From assembly GCA_964413185.1 (NCBI GenBank), contig CAYPSX010000075.1, positions 1 through 15,899 on the forward strand: DNA of 15,899 bases. Reading direction: 5' to 3'. The stretch comes from Salinivirga sp964413185. Its GTDB lineage: Bacteria > Bacteroidota > Bacteroidia > Bacteroidales > Salinivirgaceae. The notes below the pieces were generated by a model. That model was not told the DNA's origin. It saw only the letters and a list, made by a program, of their open reading frames with translations, and ran no database searches. Shown piece by piece: positions 1 to 7,284 of the stretch (the stretch's first letter is position 1; the number at the start of each line of letters is the position of its first letter). Made by a program: the position numbers and the translations under genes.

Positions 1-884
1 CCGGTTTCGAAGTGCATGAAAATATGTGTACAACAAAAGAAGAGTGTCTCCGGATGATTGATAATTACGATGGCATTATTATTCGCAGCAAATTTATTAT
101 TGACAAACCTTTTTTGAACAAAGCCCGCAACCTGAAATTTATAGGTCGTGTTGGTGCGGGTATGGAAAACATTGATGTAGAAGAAGCTAAGGCTCTTAAC
201 ATAAAGTGTTTTAACAGCCCCGAAGGCAATCGAAATGCTGTAGCAGAACATGCACTTGGCATGCTTTTAACCTTAAAAAATAACATTATACGTGCTCATT
301 TGGAAGTGAAAGAAGGTAAATGGTTACGTGAAGCAAACATGGGTTATGAGCTTAAAAACAGAACAATAGGTATCATCGGTTTTGGAAATACCGGGAGTGC
401 TTTTGCTCGAAAGCTGCAGGGAATGGAAATGCAAATTCTGGCTTACGATAAATACAAAACCAACTATGCTCCGGAATATGTGAGGGAAACCAACATGGAA
501 GAAATATTTCACAAAGCTGATATTGTCAGTTTTCATATTCCACTCACTGAAGAAACCCGCTTTTTGGCCGATGAAACTTTTTTCAATTCATTCCATAAAT
601 CTATCACTCTAATTAATACATCGCGTGGGAAAAATGTTGATACAGCAGCGCTCGTAAAGGCCATGAAAACCGGAACGGTAAATGGAGCCTGCCTCGATGT
701 TTTGGAGTACGAAGCTGTATCTTTCGAAAAACTGCACAAAGAGCAACTGCCCGAACCCTTCGAATATCTCATCAACAGTCCCAATATTGTTTTATCGCCG
801 CATATTGCCGGTTGGACGCATGAATCGAATGTGTTGCTATCATCTATTCTTGCGGAAAAAATTATTCAGACCTTTAAAAAATAA
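1..884 (+). CDS. D-2-hydroxyacid dehydrogenase (phosphoglycerate dehydrogenase-like), 5' end missing
   Basis: NAD-dependent D-isomer-specific 2-hydroxyacid dehydrogenase. The reading frame is open to the left window edge (first full codon at base 3), so the true start lies upstream; a GTG at 12 is in frame but is probably internal. Counting from that GTG codon, the Rossmann glycine motif G-F-G-N-T-G is at about 123-128. The catalytic triad of the family is present: Arg205 in N-T-S-R-G, Glu234 in the L-D-V-L-E-Y-E segment, and His264 in S-P-H-I-A-G-W. The protein ends shortly after the catalytic His, with no C-terminal ACT or other regulatory domain, as in the short form of SerA. The likely reaction is oxidation of 3-phosphoglycerate in serine synthesis, but sequence alone does not separate this from other 2-hydroxyacids (glyoxylate, D-lactate-type substrates). 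No serC or other serine gene is visible to support the serine role. Confidence 0.88.
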   Translation, partial: GFEVHENMCTTKEECLRMIDNYDGIIIRSKFIIDKPFLNKARNLKFIGRVGAGMENIDVEEAKALNIKCFNSPEGNRNAVAEHALGMLLTLKNNIIRAHLEVKEGKWLREANMGYELKNRTIGIIGFGNTGSAFARKLQGMEMQILAYDKYKTNYAPEYVRETNMEEIFHKADIVSFHIPLTEETRFLADETFFNSFHKSITLINTSRGKNVDTAALVKAMKTGTVNGACLDVLEYEAVSFEKLHKEQLPEPFEYLINSPNIVLSPHIAGWTHESNVLLSSILAEKIIQTFKK

Positions 885-977
885 AGCAGGAAAGCCCCAA
901 TAGTTCAATTATGAATGGGAAAAAGGTAGAACCCTGCCTGAAAATTTCTATTTTTACGGCTCAAAAATTAACCGACC

Positions 978-1970
978 GTGATACGATCTGCTGTTGCCAA
1001 TGCTTTAAGCCCTTCAAAAGCGGCTTTTTCTTTTCAGAAAATACTCCGGTATTTCCGCGATTTTCATAAAAGCTATTTCAATCCGTTAATGTATGTGGCT
1101 GTGCTTTTGTTTATTGCCGGCCTCATTGTTTTCAATTATACTTTTGATTTTGAGGATTCGTATATTGATTCGTACCGTGGCAGTGTTTGGCGTATTCCCT
1201 TGTTTTTGGCTTATCATGGATTGGCCTATTATGGCGTTTTGTTGATTATTTTGGCTTTTAACAGGGAGAAAATTCGGCCTACATGGAAATTTTGGCTAAA
1301 AAGCTTCGTGGGTTTGTTCATTATTTCCATAGATCGTTCTGTATTTCCGTTTATTTCCGATCCCATTTTGGAAGATGTTCACGTTCACACATTGATATTT
1401 TACAGGCGCATAATTAATAATGCATACGGGTGGATAACCATCGTGGCTGTATTGGTTATTTTGAAATATGTTTTCGATCGTAAAGAAAACTTCGGTATTT
1501 ATGGTTTACGACGAAAACATGTCGATTTCAGGGCTTATGTTATTTTGTTTTTAATCATGATTCCCATCGTTTTTGCTGCTTCTTACATACAGGAATTTGT
1601 TGATTATTACCCGGTTTATAAGCGAGGCAGAGGGTCGCTTTTCAGTAATTATTACGGTATTAAAGAAATTTACGCCATTGTTGTGTACGAGTTTTTTTAT
1701 GTGGCCGATTTTTTAAGTACAGAGCTTATATTTCGTGGCTTTCTTATTATTGGTTTATCAAGGTTGATGGGCAAAAACGTTGTGCTCCCGATGGCAGCTG
1801 CTTATGCTGTGCTGCATTTCGGAAAACCGCTGGGCGAAACCATCAGTTCTGTTTTTGGCGGATATATTTTGGGTATTTTGGCTTTGTATAGCAGGAATAT
1901 CTGGGGTGGTGTTTTTATTCATGGCGGAATTGCCCTGCTGATGGAAGTTTTTGCGTTTGCACAGCAGTGA
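978..1970 (+). CDS. CPBP-family (CAAX protease/bacteriocin-processing-like) integral membrane protein
   Basis: A 330-residue polytopic membrane protein with hydrophobic segments near residues 37-54, 72-94, 107-118, 150-164, 185-202, 232-246 and 268-325. The C-terminal third carries the CPBP/Abi intramembrane metalloprotease signature. Motif 1 is T248-E249-L-I-F-R253 (canonical EExxxR), motif 2 is Y276-A-V-L-H280 (canonical FxxxH), and motif 3 is centred on His315 in F-I-H-G-G. The first Glu of motif 1 is Thr here and the Asn usual after motif 3 is Ala, so proteolytic activity is uncertain. The start is GTG at 978, directly after an in-frame stop at 969-971; the next in-frame Met is at 1092, within the first membrane segment, so GTG is preferred. 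The substrate is unknown. Roles of family members range from prenyl-protein processing to bacteriocin immunity. It sits 93 bases after the dehydrogenase gene and may be separately transcribed. Confidence 0.8.
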   Translation: MIRSAVANALSPSKAAFSFQKILRYFRDFHKSYFNPLMYVAVLLFIAGLIVFNYTFDFEDSYIDSYRGSVWRIPLFLAYHGLAYYGVLLIILAFNREKIRPTWKFWLKSFVGLFIISIDRSVFPFISDPILEDVHVHTLIFYRRIINNAYGWITIVAVLVILKYVFDRKENFGIYGLRRKHVDFRAYVILFLIMIPIVFAASYIQEFVDYYPVYKRGRGSLFSNYYGIKEIYAIVVYEFFYVADFLSTELIFRGFLIIGLSRLMGKNVVLPMAAAYAVLHFGKPLGETISSVFGGYILGILALYSRNIWGGVFIHGGIALLMEVFAFAQQ

Positions 1971-2046
1971 AAGGAAGTGTCTGGTATTATAATCTGGAGA
2001 CAATAGTAAGTAATAATCTGTATATCTCTTATGAAATAAATTTGAT

Positions 2047-2054
2047 TAAATTTG
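2047..2054 (+). promoter_or_regulatory. Candidate Bacteroidota -7 promoter element
   Basis: TAAATTTG fits the Bacteroidota -7 consensus TAnnTTTG exactly and lies 30 bases before the methyltransferase ATG in a very A+T-rich stretch. No clear TTTG-type -33 element is visible at the usual 19-21 base spacing, so this is a candidate only. It would drive the restriction-modification pair. Confidence 0.35.
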
Positions 2055-2084
2055 TATATTACGATTACAGATAATTAAGTATAT

Positions 2085-2930
2085 ATGGAAATAAAAACAG
2101 ATATAAAACTAGGCGATTGCCGCCATGTTCTAAAAGAACTACCAGAAAATTCAGTTGATTTAATCTTTACTTCTCCGCCATATGCAGACCAAAGAAAAAG
2201 TTCTTACGGAGGGGTTCATCCAAATGAATACGTTGATTGGTTTTTACCAATTTCTAAAGAATTATTTAGGGTGCTTAAACCGCAAGGAACATTTGTTTTG
2301 AATATCAAGGAAAAAGTGGTTAATGGAGAAAGAAGTACCTACGTTATGGAGCTAATTATTGAGATGAGGAAGCAGGGATGGTTGTGGACAGAAGAATTTA
2401 TATGGCACAAAAAAAACTCTTATCCAGGTAAATGGCCAAATCGATTTAGAGATTCCTGGGAAAGACTTCTTCAGTTTAATAAAAGCAGAAAATTTAATAT
2501 GTATCAGGAGGAGGTTATGGTGCCAACCGGAGATTGGGCCAAAACCAGATTAAAGAAACTAAGTGATACAGATAAAAAAAGGGATGAATCAAAAGTAGGT
2601 AGTGGCTTTGGTAAGAATATATCAAATTGGCTGAACCGTGATAAAGCTTATCCAAGTAATGTACTACATTTATCGACAGAGTGTAGTAATAAGAAACACA
2701 GCGCAGCATTCCCGGAGAAATTACCTGAATGGTTCATAAAACTTTTTACAAAAGAGGGAGATGTAGTTTTAGACCCGTTCACAGGATCAGGCACAACCAA
2801 TTTTGTAGCGCAGAGAATGAGCAGACATTCTATCGGTATTGAAGTGTATAAAGAATATTATGACTTTATTAATGAGCAAATTGAACCAAAGAAATTAGTA
2901 TTATTTGAGCCCCAAAATAATTATGAGTAA
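2085..2930 (+). CDS. Type II DNA methyltransferase, beta class, SPPY type (N4-cytosine or N6-adenine)
   Basis: A 281-residue site-specific DNA methyltransferase that transfers a methyl group from S-adenosylmethionine to an exocyclic amino group. The catalytic motif IV, T29-S-P-P-Y33, is N-terminal. The AdoMet-binding motif I, D230-P-F-T-G-S-G-T-T238, is near the C-terminus. That order (IV before I, with the target-recognition region between, about 135-205) defines the beta class. S-P-P-Y is commonest in N4-cytosine enzymes but does not exclude N6-adenine. Its gene overlaps the following endonuclease gene by 8 bases, so the two are almost certainly the two halves of one type II restriction-modification system, with this enzyme protecting host sites. 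No controller (C) protein gene lies between or before them. Codon use is more A/T-ending than in the flanking genes, suggesting acquisition by transfer. The recognition sequence cannot be read from the protein. Confidence 0.92.
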   Translation: MEIKTDIKLGDCRHVLKELPENSVDLIFTSPPYADQRKSSYGGVHPNEYVDWFLPISKELFRVLKPQGTFVLNIKEKVVNGERSTYVMELIIEMRKQGWLWTEEFIWHKKNSYPGKWPNRFRDSWERLLQFNKSRKFNMYQEEVMVPTGDWAKTRLKKLSDTDKKRDESKVGSGFGKNISNWLNRDKAYPSNVLHLSTECSNKKHSAAFPEKLPEWFIKLFTKEGDVVLDPFTGSGTTNFVAQRMSRHSIGIEVYKEYYDFINEQIEPKKLVLFEPQNNYE

Positions 2931-3654
2931 GTTAAGAATAGAAAATGTAACCCAATACGTTGAAGATAATATCGGAACTTTTCACCAAAAGAGAATAGAT
3001 AGTCTTAACAGACTAAAGCTAAAAACTGTTTTAAAAAGAAAAAACCCATACTTATTTAGAGCAAAATATTTGCTTACTGCAGAACAAATCATAAGGAAAT
3101 TAACAGATGCATATATTTCTTCAAATGAAGAAGCATTATTTGGCGATTGGTTAGAGGGTTTAGCGATATTTATAAATCAGAAAGTTTACAATGGTTGGAA
3201 ATCAGGCATTACAGGAATAGATTTGGAGTTTGACAAAGAAAATATTCGATACATTGTATCCATAAAATCAGGGCCTAATTGGGGTAATAGCGGCCAAATA
3301 GCTAAAATGAAATCAGATTTTATTACTGCCAGAAAAGCACTTAGAACGAGTAATTCAGGAATTGTGGTTTTAGCTGTTAATGGATGTTGCTATGGGCGTG
3401 ATAATAATCCGGATAAAGGGGAATATTTTAAGTATTGTGGTCAGAATTTTTGGGAATTTATTTCCGGGCAACCCAATTTATACAAAGATATTGTTGAGCC
3501 ATTGGGACATAAAGCTAAAGAGAAGAATGATGACTTTCTTGAATCATACTCATTTATGATAAATAAGTTTACTAAGGAATTTGCAAATGAATTTTGTGAT
3601 GATAATGGAGTAATAGATTGGGCAAATCTGGTAGAATTCAATTCAGGTAAGTAG
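2923..3654 (+). CDS. Type II restriction endonuclease, PmeII-like family
   Basis: A 243-residue protein recognised by overall similarity to what I recall of the PmeII-type restriction endonucleases (N-terminal N-I-G-T-F-H-Q-K-R segment, central G-D-W-L-E-G-L, G-P-N-W-G-N-S, and N-G-C-C-Y-G-R-D). A plausible PD-(D/E)xK-like nuclease core is Glu79 in L-E-G-L, Asp100 in G-I-D-L-E-F, then a beta strand ending in S113-I-K115. In that last motif the usual acidic residue before x-Lys is Ser. The ATG at 2923 is chosen; it overlaps the methyltransferase stop codon by 8 bases, which suggests translational coupling. An in-frame TTG at 2905 would add six residues and is less likely. Producing the endonuclease after the methyltransferase on one transcript fits a self-protecting module. 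The family name is from memory and the cleavage site is unknown. Confidence 0.82.
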   Translation: MSKLRIENVTQYVEDNIGTFHQKRIDSLNRLKLKTVLKRKNPYLFRAKYLLTAEQIIRKLTDAYISSNEEALFGDWLEGLAIFINQKVYNGWKSGITGIDLEFDKENIRYIVSIKSGPNWGNSGQIAKMKSDFITARKALRTSNSGIVVLAVNGCCYGRDNNPDKGEYFKYCGQNFWEFISGQPNLYKDIVEPLGHKAKEKNDDFLESYSFMINKFTKEFANEFCDDNGVIDWANLVEFNSGK

Positions 3655-3687
3655 GTAGGTACATGTATTTTTCAGCGACCATCTTCA

Positions 3688-3730
3688 AAAAAAGAGTTCA
3701 GTTTATATCCCCGTACCCGAACTCTTTTTT
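3688..3730. terminator. Bidirectional Rho-independent terminator between convergent genes
   Basis: A perfect 12-base inverted repeat, AAAAAAGAGTTC at 3688-3699 and GAACTCTTTTTT at 3719-3730, encloses a 19-base loop. Read on either strand, the stem ends in a run of six or more T. It lies 33 bases after the endonuclease stop and 22 bases after the yebC stop (on the other strand), so it can end both transcripts. Confidence 0.85.
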
Positions 3731-3752
3731 AGATATGTTTCTATCATTAATA

Positions 3753-4463
3753 TTACGCAATATTGGTAAACACCGCCTGTACATCGTCATCATCTTCCAG
3801 TTTATCGAGCATTTTTTCAATTTCATCGAGTTGTTCTTCGGAAAATTCTACCGGACTGTTGGGTATGCGCTGCAAACTGGCTTTTTTTATGTCAATGCCT
3901 TTGTCTTCAATAGCTTTCGATAAATCGCCAAAGTCCGTGTAATCGCCATAAACGTATACACGGCCTTCGTGCTCTTCAATGGAATCTAGCCCGGCATCAA
4001 TCAATTCCAGTTCCATTTCGTCTGTGTCAATTTCATCTGTTTTTTCAAACTCGATTACAGCTTTGTGGTCGAACAAGAACTCCAATGATCCGTTGGGAAC
4101 CAAGCTTCCGCCGGCCTTGTTGAAATATGATTTTACATTGGCAACGGTACGCGTAGTATTGTCGGTCATGCATTCAACAAAAACCAAAACTCCGTGCGGC
4201 CCTTTACCTTCGTAATTTATTTCGGTGTAACTGTCGGCATCTTTACCATCTGCCCGCTTTATGGCATTTTCAATATTGTCTTTAGGCATGTTTTGTGCCT
4301 TGGCATTTTGAATCGCAGTACGAAGTTTGGGATTCATTTCCGGGTCGGAGCCGCCTTCTTTTGCAGCTATTGTGATGGCCTTGGCCAGTTTGGGAAAAAT
4401 TTTCGACATCTTGTCCCATCTTTTTTCTTTCGCCGCCCGGCGATATTCAAATGCACGTCCCAT
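3753..4463 (-). CDS. yebC: YebC/PmpR (TACO1) family regulatory protein
   Basis: A 236-residue cytoplasmic protein of the YebC/TACO1 family. The family's N-terminal signature is clear: M-G-R-A-F-E-Y-R-R, then W16-D-K-M-S-K-I-F and the helical K-A-I-T-I-A-A-K-E-G-G segment. It is followed by N-M-P-K-D-N-I-E-N-A-I (about 58-68), Y-E-G-K-G-P-H-G-V (about 84-92) and the N-G-S-L-E-F-L-F segment (124-131). Family members were described as DNA-binding transcription regulators (PmpR) and, more recently, as ribosome-associated factors that help translate difficult stretches such as polyproline; which applies here cannot be told from sequence. Length matches the family. It is convergent with the restriction-modification pair and divergent from the transporter gene, and appears to be a stand-alone gene, although in many bacteria it neighbours ruvC. 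The C-terminus is rich in Asp and Glu (E-D-D-D-D at 223-227). Confidence 0.95.
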   Translation of the reverse strand: MGRAFEYRRAAKEKRWDKMSKIFPKLAKAITIAAKEGGSDPEMNPKLRTAIQNAKAQNMPKDNIENAIKRADGKDADSYTEINYEGKGPHGVLVFVECMTDNTTRTVANVKSYFNKAGGSLVPNGSLEFLFDHKAVIEFEKTDEIDTDEMELELIDAGLDSIEEHEGRVYVYGDYTDFGDLSKAIEDKGIDIKKASLQRIPNSPVEFSEEQLDEIEKMLDKLEDDDDVQAVFTNIA

Positions 4464-4676
4464 AATATGGTATTTAATCGGTTATTAATTTTGCGGCGCT
4501 AAAATACTGTTTTTTCAGCGAATAACCTTGATTTTTTATAAATAACTGAATAGTAACTCTTTGTGAATATCTCAAAATCTGTTTAACTCCTATCTCAGGT
4601 TGTGACAATTTAATATTTGGCTTTCTCGTGTTGTTGGTTTAATTTTAATCTTTAATACTTGTGGGAACTCTAATTT
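4464..4676. promoter_or_regulatory. Divergent intergenic region, yebC / BCCT operon
   Basis: These 213 bases separate divergently transcribed genes and therefore must hold the promoter of yebC on one side and that of the transporter operon on the other. An exact TAnnTTTG match (TAATTTTG, 4486-4493, plus strand) is present but would give a leader of about 180 bases for the transporter. No convincing -33/-7 pair is seen closer to either gene. Placement of the promoters is inference from gene layout. Confidence 0.4.
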
Positions 4677-6335
4677 ATGTCTATGGAAAAACCAACGAAG
4701 AAAATTCATGACGATGAGGCACACCTCAAAAGCAATAAAAAATACTTTGATGTAGACGGGCCGGTTTTTTGGCCCGCAGCAGTACTTATTGTACTGTTTA
4801 TTGCTATTACATTAATCGTAGGAAAACCGATGGAGAAAGTTTTCTCCACCATGCAGGATGGTATTTCGGATTATGGAGGATGGTTTTTTGTGCTTTCGAT
4901 TAACTTTTTCCTGTTTTTTATTTTTTATATCGCGTTTAGTAAATACGGGCGAATTCGTTTAGGAGGCGATAAAGCTAAACCTGAATTTTCTATGAGTGCA
5001 TGGTTTGCCATGCTTTTTAGTGCCGGAATGGGAATCGGTATATTGTTTTGGAGCGTGGGAGAGCCCATGAACCATTTTACAAACCCGCCAACAGGTGAAG
5101 GTGAAACCGTACAGGCTGCTCAAATCGCAATGGAAACAACCTTTTTGCATTGGGGTTTACACGCATGGGGAATTTATGCGTTAGTGGGTATGGCACTGGC
5201 ATTTTTTACTTTTAATAAAAAGTTGCCGCTGACTATCAGCTCTGTTTTTTATCCGCTTTTGGGTAAAAAAGTACACGGGCCATGGGGCAAAGTCATTAAT
5301 GTGTTAGCTGTTGTTGCTACGTTATTCGGGCTTGCTACTTCGCTAGGTCTCGGCGTTCAGCAAGTAAGCGCCGGTCTTGCCCATCTTTTCGATTTGCCTG
5401 ATAACGTTACCACACAAGTGATACTGATTACGCTTATTACATTTGCCGCAACGGGCTCTGTTGTAGCCGGTTTGAGCGGTGGTGTTAAGCGTTTGAGCCA
5501 GTTAAACATGTATTTGGGCGGTATATTCCTGTTGTTTATGGTTATTGTGGGTCCGTCGTTGTTTATTTTCGATTCTTTTGTGCAAAACATTGGCGGATAT
5601 ATTCAAAGTTTTTTTCGGGCTTCTACCTGGACAGAAACGTATCAGCAGTCTGATTGGCAAAATGGCTGGACTGTTTTTTATTGGGCATGGTGGATTAGTT
5701 GGTCGCCGTTTGTGGGAATGTTTATTGCCCGTATTTCTCGCGGACGAACATTGAAAGAGTTTGTGCTGGGCGTGCTGATTGTACCTACTTTACTTACGTT
5801 CTTCTGGCTTTCAACATTTGGAGGAAGTGCAATTTATCTCGAGCTCAACTCCATGGCCGATATTACCGGTGCCGTATCTGAAAATGTTGCCACATCGTTG
5901 TATGTGCTTTTGGAACAGTTTCCATTATCACTCGTTACCTCATTCGTTGGAGTTGTGCTTGTAACAAGCTTTTTTGTAACTTCTTCCGACTCGGGTTCAC
6001 TTGTGGTAGACAGTCTTACAGCCGGCGGAAAATTAGATGCACCCGTGGCGCAACGAATATTTTGGGCACTTACTGAAGGTGCCGTAGCTGCCGTACTTCT
6101 CCTCGGCGGTGGATTAGGTGCGCTGCAAACTGCAGCCATTTCTATGGGACTTCCGTTTGCCATGCTCCTGGTAATTTTGGCATTTAGTCTCCTAAAAGGA
6201 TTAAAAGAAGAGTATCGGGAAATTACCGAGAAAGAGCGCGAGCAGGAACGTGTAGAGTACCAGGAAACGATTGCCAACCTTATCAGAAAACGCGATAAAG
6301 GTGGCGGTTCTGCACAAAAAAACAGTAAATCATAA
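4677..6335 (+). CDS. BCCT-family betaine/carnitine/choline transporter
   Basis: A 552-residue inner-membrane secondary transporter of the betaine-choline-carnitine family, of usual length and with about 12 membrane segments. Diagnostic stretches are A116-G-M-G-I-G121 followed by I-L-F-W-S-V-G-E-P (glycine-rich helix of the first structural repeat), the tryptophan-rich signature F334-Y-W-A-W-W-I-S-W-S-P-F345 that forms the quaternary-ammonium aromatic box, the loop I-A-R-I-S-R-G-R-T (350-358), and F-V-T-S-S-D-S-G-S (433-441). The intact G-M-G-I-G motif is that of ion-coupled betaine carriers such as BetP and OpuD rather than a CaiT-type exchanger, so sodium-coupled glycine betaine uptake is the best guess. 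A charged, helix-prone cytoplasmic tail (about 508-552) could sense osmotic stress as in BetP. ATG codons occur at 4677 and 4683; either could be used. First gene of an apparent operon with the stress protein (16-base gap) and binding lipoprotein. Confidence 0.94.
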   Translation: MSMEKPTKKIHDDEAHLKSNKKYFDVDGPVFWPAAVLIVLFIAITLIVGKPMEKVFSTMQDGISDYGGWFFVLSINFFLFFIFYIAFSKYGRIRLGGDKAKPEFSMSAWFAMLFSAGMGIGILFWSVGEPMNHFTNPPTGEGETVQAAQIAMETTFLHWGLHAWGIYALVGMALAFFTFNKKLPLTISSVFYPLLGKKVHGPWGKVINVLAVVATLFGLATSLGLGVQQVSAGLAHLFDLPDNVTTQVILITLITFAATGSVVAGLSGGVKRLSQLNMYLGGIFLLFMVIVGPSLFIFDSFVQNIGGYIQSFFRASTWTETYQQSDWQNGWTVFYWAWWISWSPFVGMFIARISRGRTLKEFVLGVLIVPTLLTFFWLSTFGGSAIYLELNSMADITGAVSENVATSLYVLLEQFPLSLVTSFVGVVLVTSFFVTSSDSGSLVVDSLTAGGKLDAPVAQRIFWALTEGAVAAVLLLGGGLGALQTAAISMGLPFAMLLVILAFSLLKGLKEEYREITEKEREQERVEYQETIANLIRKRDKGGGSAQKNSKS

Positions 6336-6351
6336 CTTAAAATTTAGCAAT

Positions 6352-7272
6352 ATGAATCAACTCAATCATATTTTGGTTTGTCTCGACCTTACAGATATGG
6401 ACGAATTTTTGATCCGGTACAGCAACTTTGTGGTAGAAAAATTTAAGCCACAAAGCATTACGTTCATGCATGTGGTTCGGTCTTATGATATCCCCAAAGA
6501 TATTCTTGATAGTTTTCCGGGAATGGAAAAACCGCTTACCGAAATCGTTAAAGAAGAATTGGACGAAAAAGTTAATAACCTGTTCCAACACCACGATAAC
6601 GTACAAACTATCGTGGCCATTGAGGAAGGTTATACTACGGAAACCACGATTCATTATACCCGCAAGCATAACATTACCCTCACATTAATGGGCAAAAAAG
6701 TCGGTTATAAAGGTCGTGGCGGAGTTGTGCGAAAAATTATGAGCGTTACACCTTCATCGGTTCTTTTGGTGAGCGAAACAACACAACCTAAAATTGATCA
6801 CCTGATGGTTCGCATGGACTTTTCTAAAATAACCGCGGTAACCATGAAAATGGCAATGCAGCTTAGAGAATATACCGGGGCAAAGATCTCATGTCACCAT
6901 GTTCATAAACTGCCACTTACCTATTTCCCGCAGAACACGGCAGAGGATGAGCGTAAGATAAATGAGCACGTACAGAAATATACCCGGAAAGAATTCCAAA
7001 AATTTGCCGGAAAGTTGCAATTCGAACCGCAGGAAATTCCCTGTACCTGGTCAGTAGACATAGAAAATGAAGAAGCACAAATTCTGTATAATCAGGCATT
7101 GAATATTGGCGCTGATATGATACTTATCGGGTCGAAAATAAAATCGAATCTGGCCGATGTAATACTTGATAATACATCGGAGAAACTTGCCGGGTCCGAG
7201 AAAAATATTGCTGTTTTTGTGGTAAAAGACCGCAAGCAAACGCTTGGATTTCTAGATGCATTGTTTGACTAA
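6352..7272 (+). CDS. Tandem-domain universal stress protein (UspA family)
   Basis: A 306-residue cytoplasmic protein made of two Usp folds. Domain 1 (about 1-142) starts N-H-I-L-V-C-L-D-L-T and ends P-S-S-V-L-L-V. Domain 2 (about 148-292) starts D-H-L-M-V-R-M-D-F-S and ends A-V-F-V-V. The nucleotide-binding signature Gx2Gx9G(S/T) is only partly kept. Domain 1 has G121-R-G-G124 but Pro134-Ser135 where the second glycine is expected. Domain 2 has G260-S-K-I and lacks the second glycine. ATP binding is therefore doubtful. The start at 6352 is chosen because it is the first ATG after the transporter stop and begins the fold directly; the frame extends upstream into the transporter gene without a better start. 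Usp genes next to transporters are known (for example the Usp partner of TeaABC, which regulates ectoine uptake), so regulation of the BCCT carrier is a reasonable inference. Confidence 0.9.
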   Translation: MNQLNHILVCLDLTDMDEFLIRYSNFVVEKFKPQSITFMHVVRSYDIPKDILDSFPGMEKPLTEIVKEELDEKVNNLFQHHDNVQTIVAIEEGYTTETTIHYTRKHNITLTLMGKKVGYKGRGGVVRKIMSVTPSSVLLVSETTQPKIDHLMVRMDFSKITAVTMKMAMQLREYTGAKISCHHVHKLPLTYFPQNTAEDERKINEHVQKYTRKEFQKFAGKLQFEPQEIPCTWSVDIENEEAQILYNQALNIGADMILIGSKIKSNLADVILDNTSEKLAGSEKNIAVFVVKDRKQTLGFLDALFD

Positions 7273-7284
7273 AACTCATTAATT

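Noticed and set aside
2905..2922. TTG start for the restriction endonuclease
   Set aside because: ATG at 2923 is only six codons later and gives a short overlap with the methyltransferase stop, the commoner arrangement.
4486..4493. TAATTTTG as the definite promoter of the BCCT operon
   Set aside because: The match to TAnnTTTG is exact but lies about 185 bases from the start codon with no -33 partner, so it is only mentioned within the intergenic entry.
5834..6277. 147-codon open frame antisense to the BCCT gene
   Set aside because: It lies wholly opposite a well-supported conserved gene and its product has no recognisable protein character.
6271..6351. Upstream in-frame extension of the universal stress protein into the transporter gene
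   Set aside because: The extra 27 residues are unlike a Usp N-terminus and overlap the BCCT coding region; the ATG at 6352 starts the fold at the expected place.
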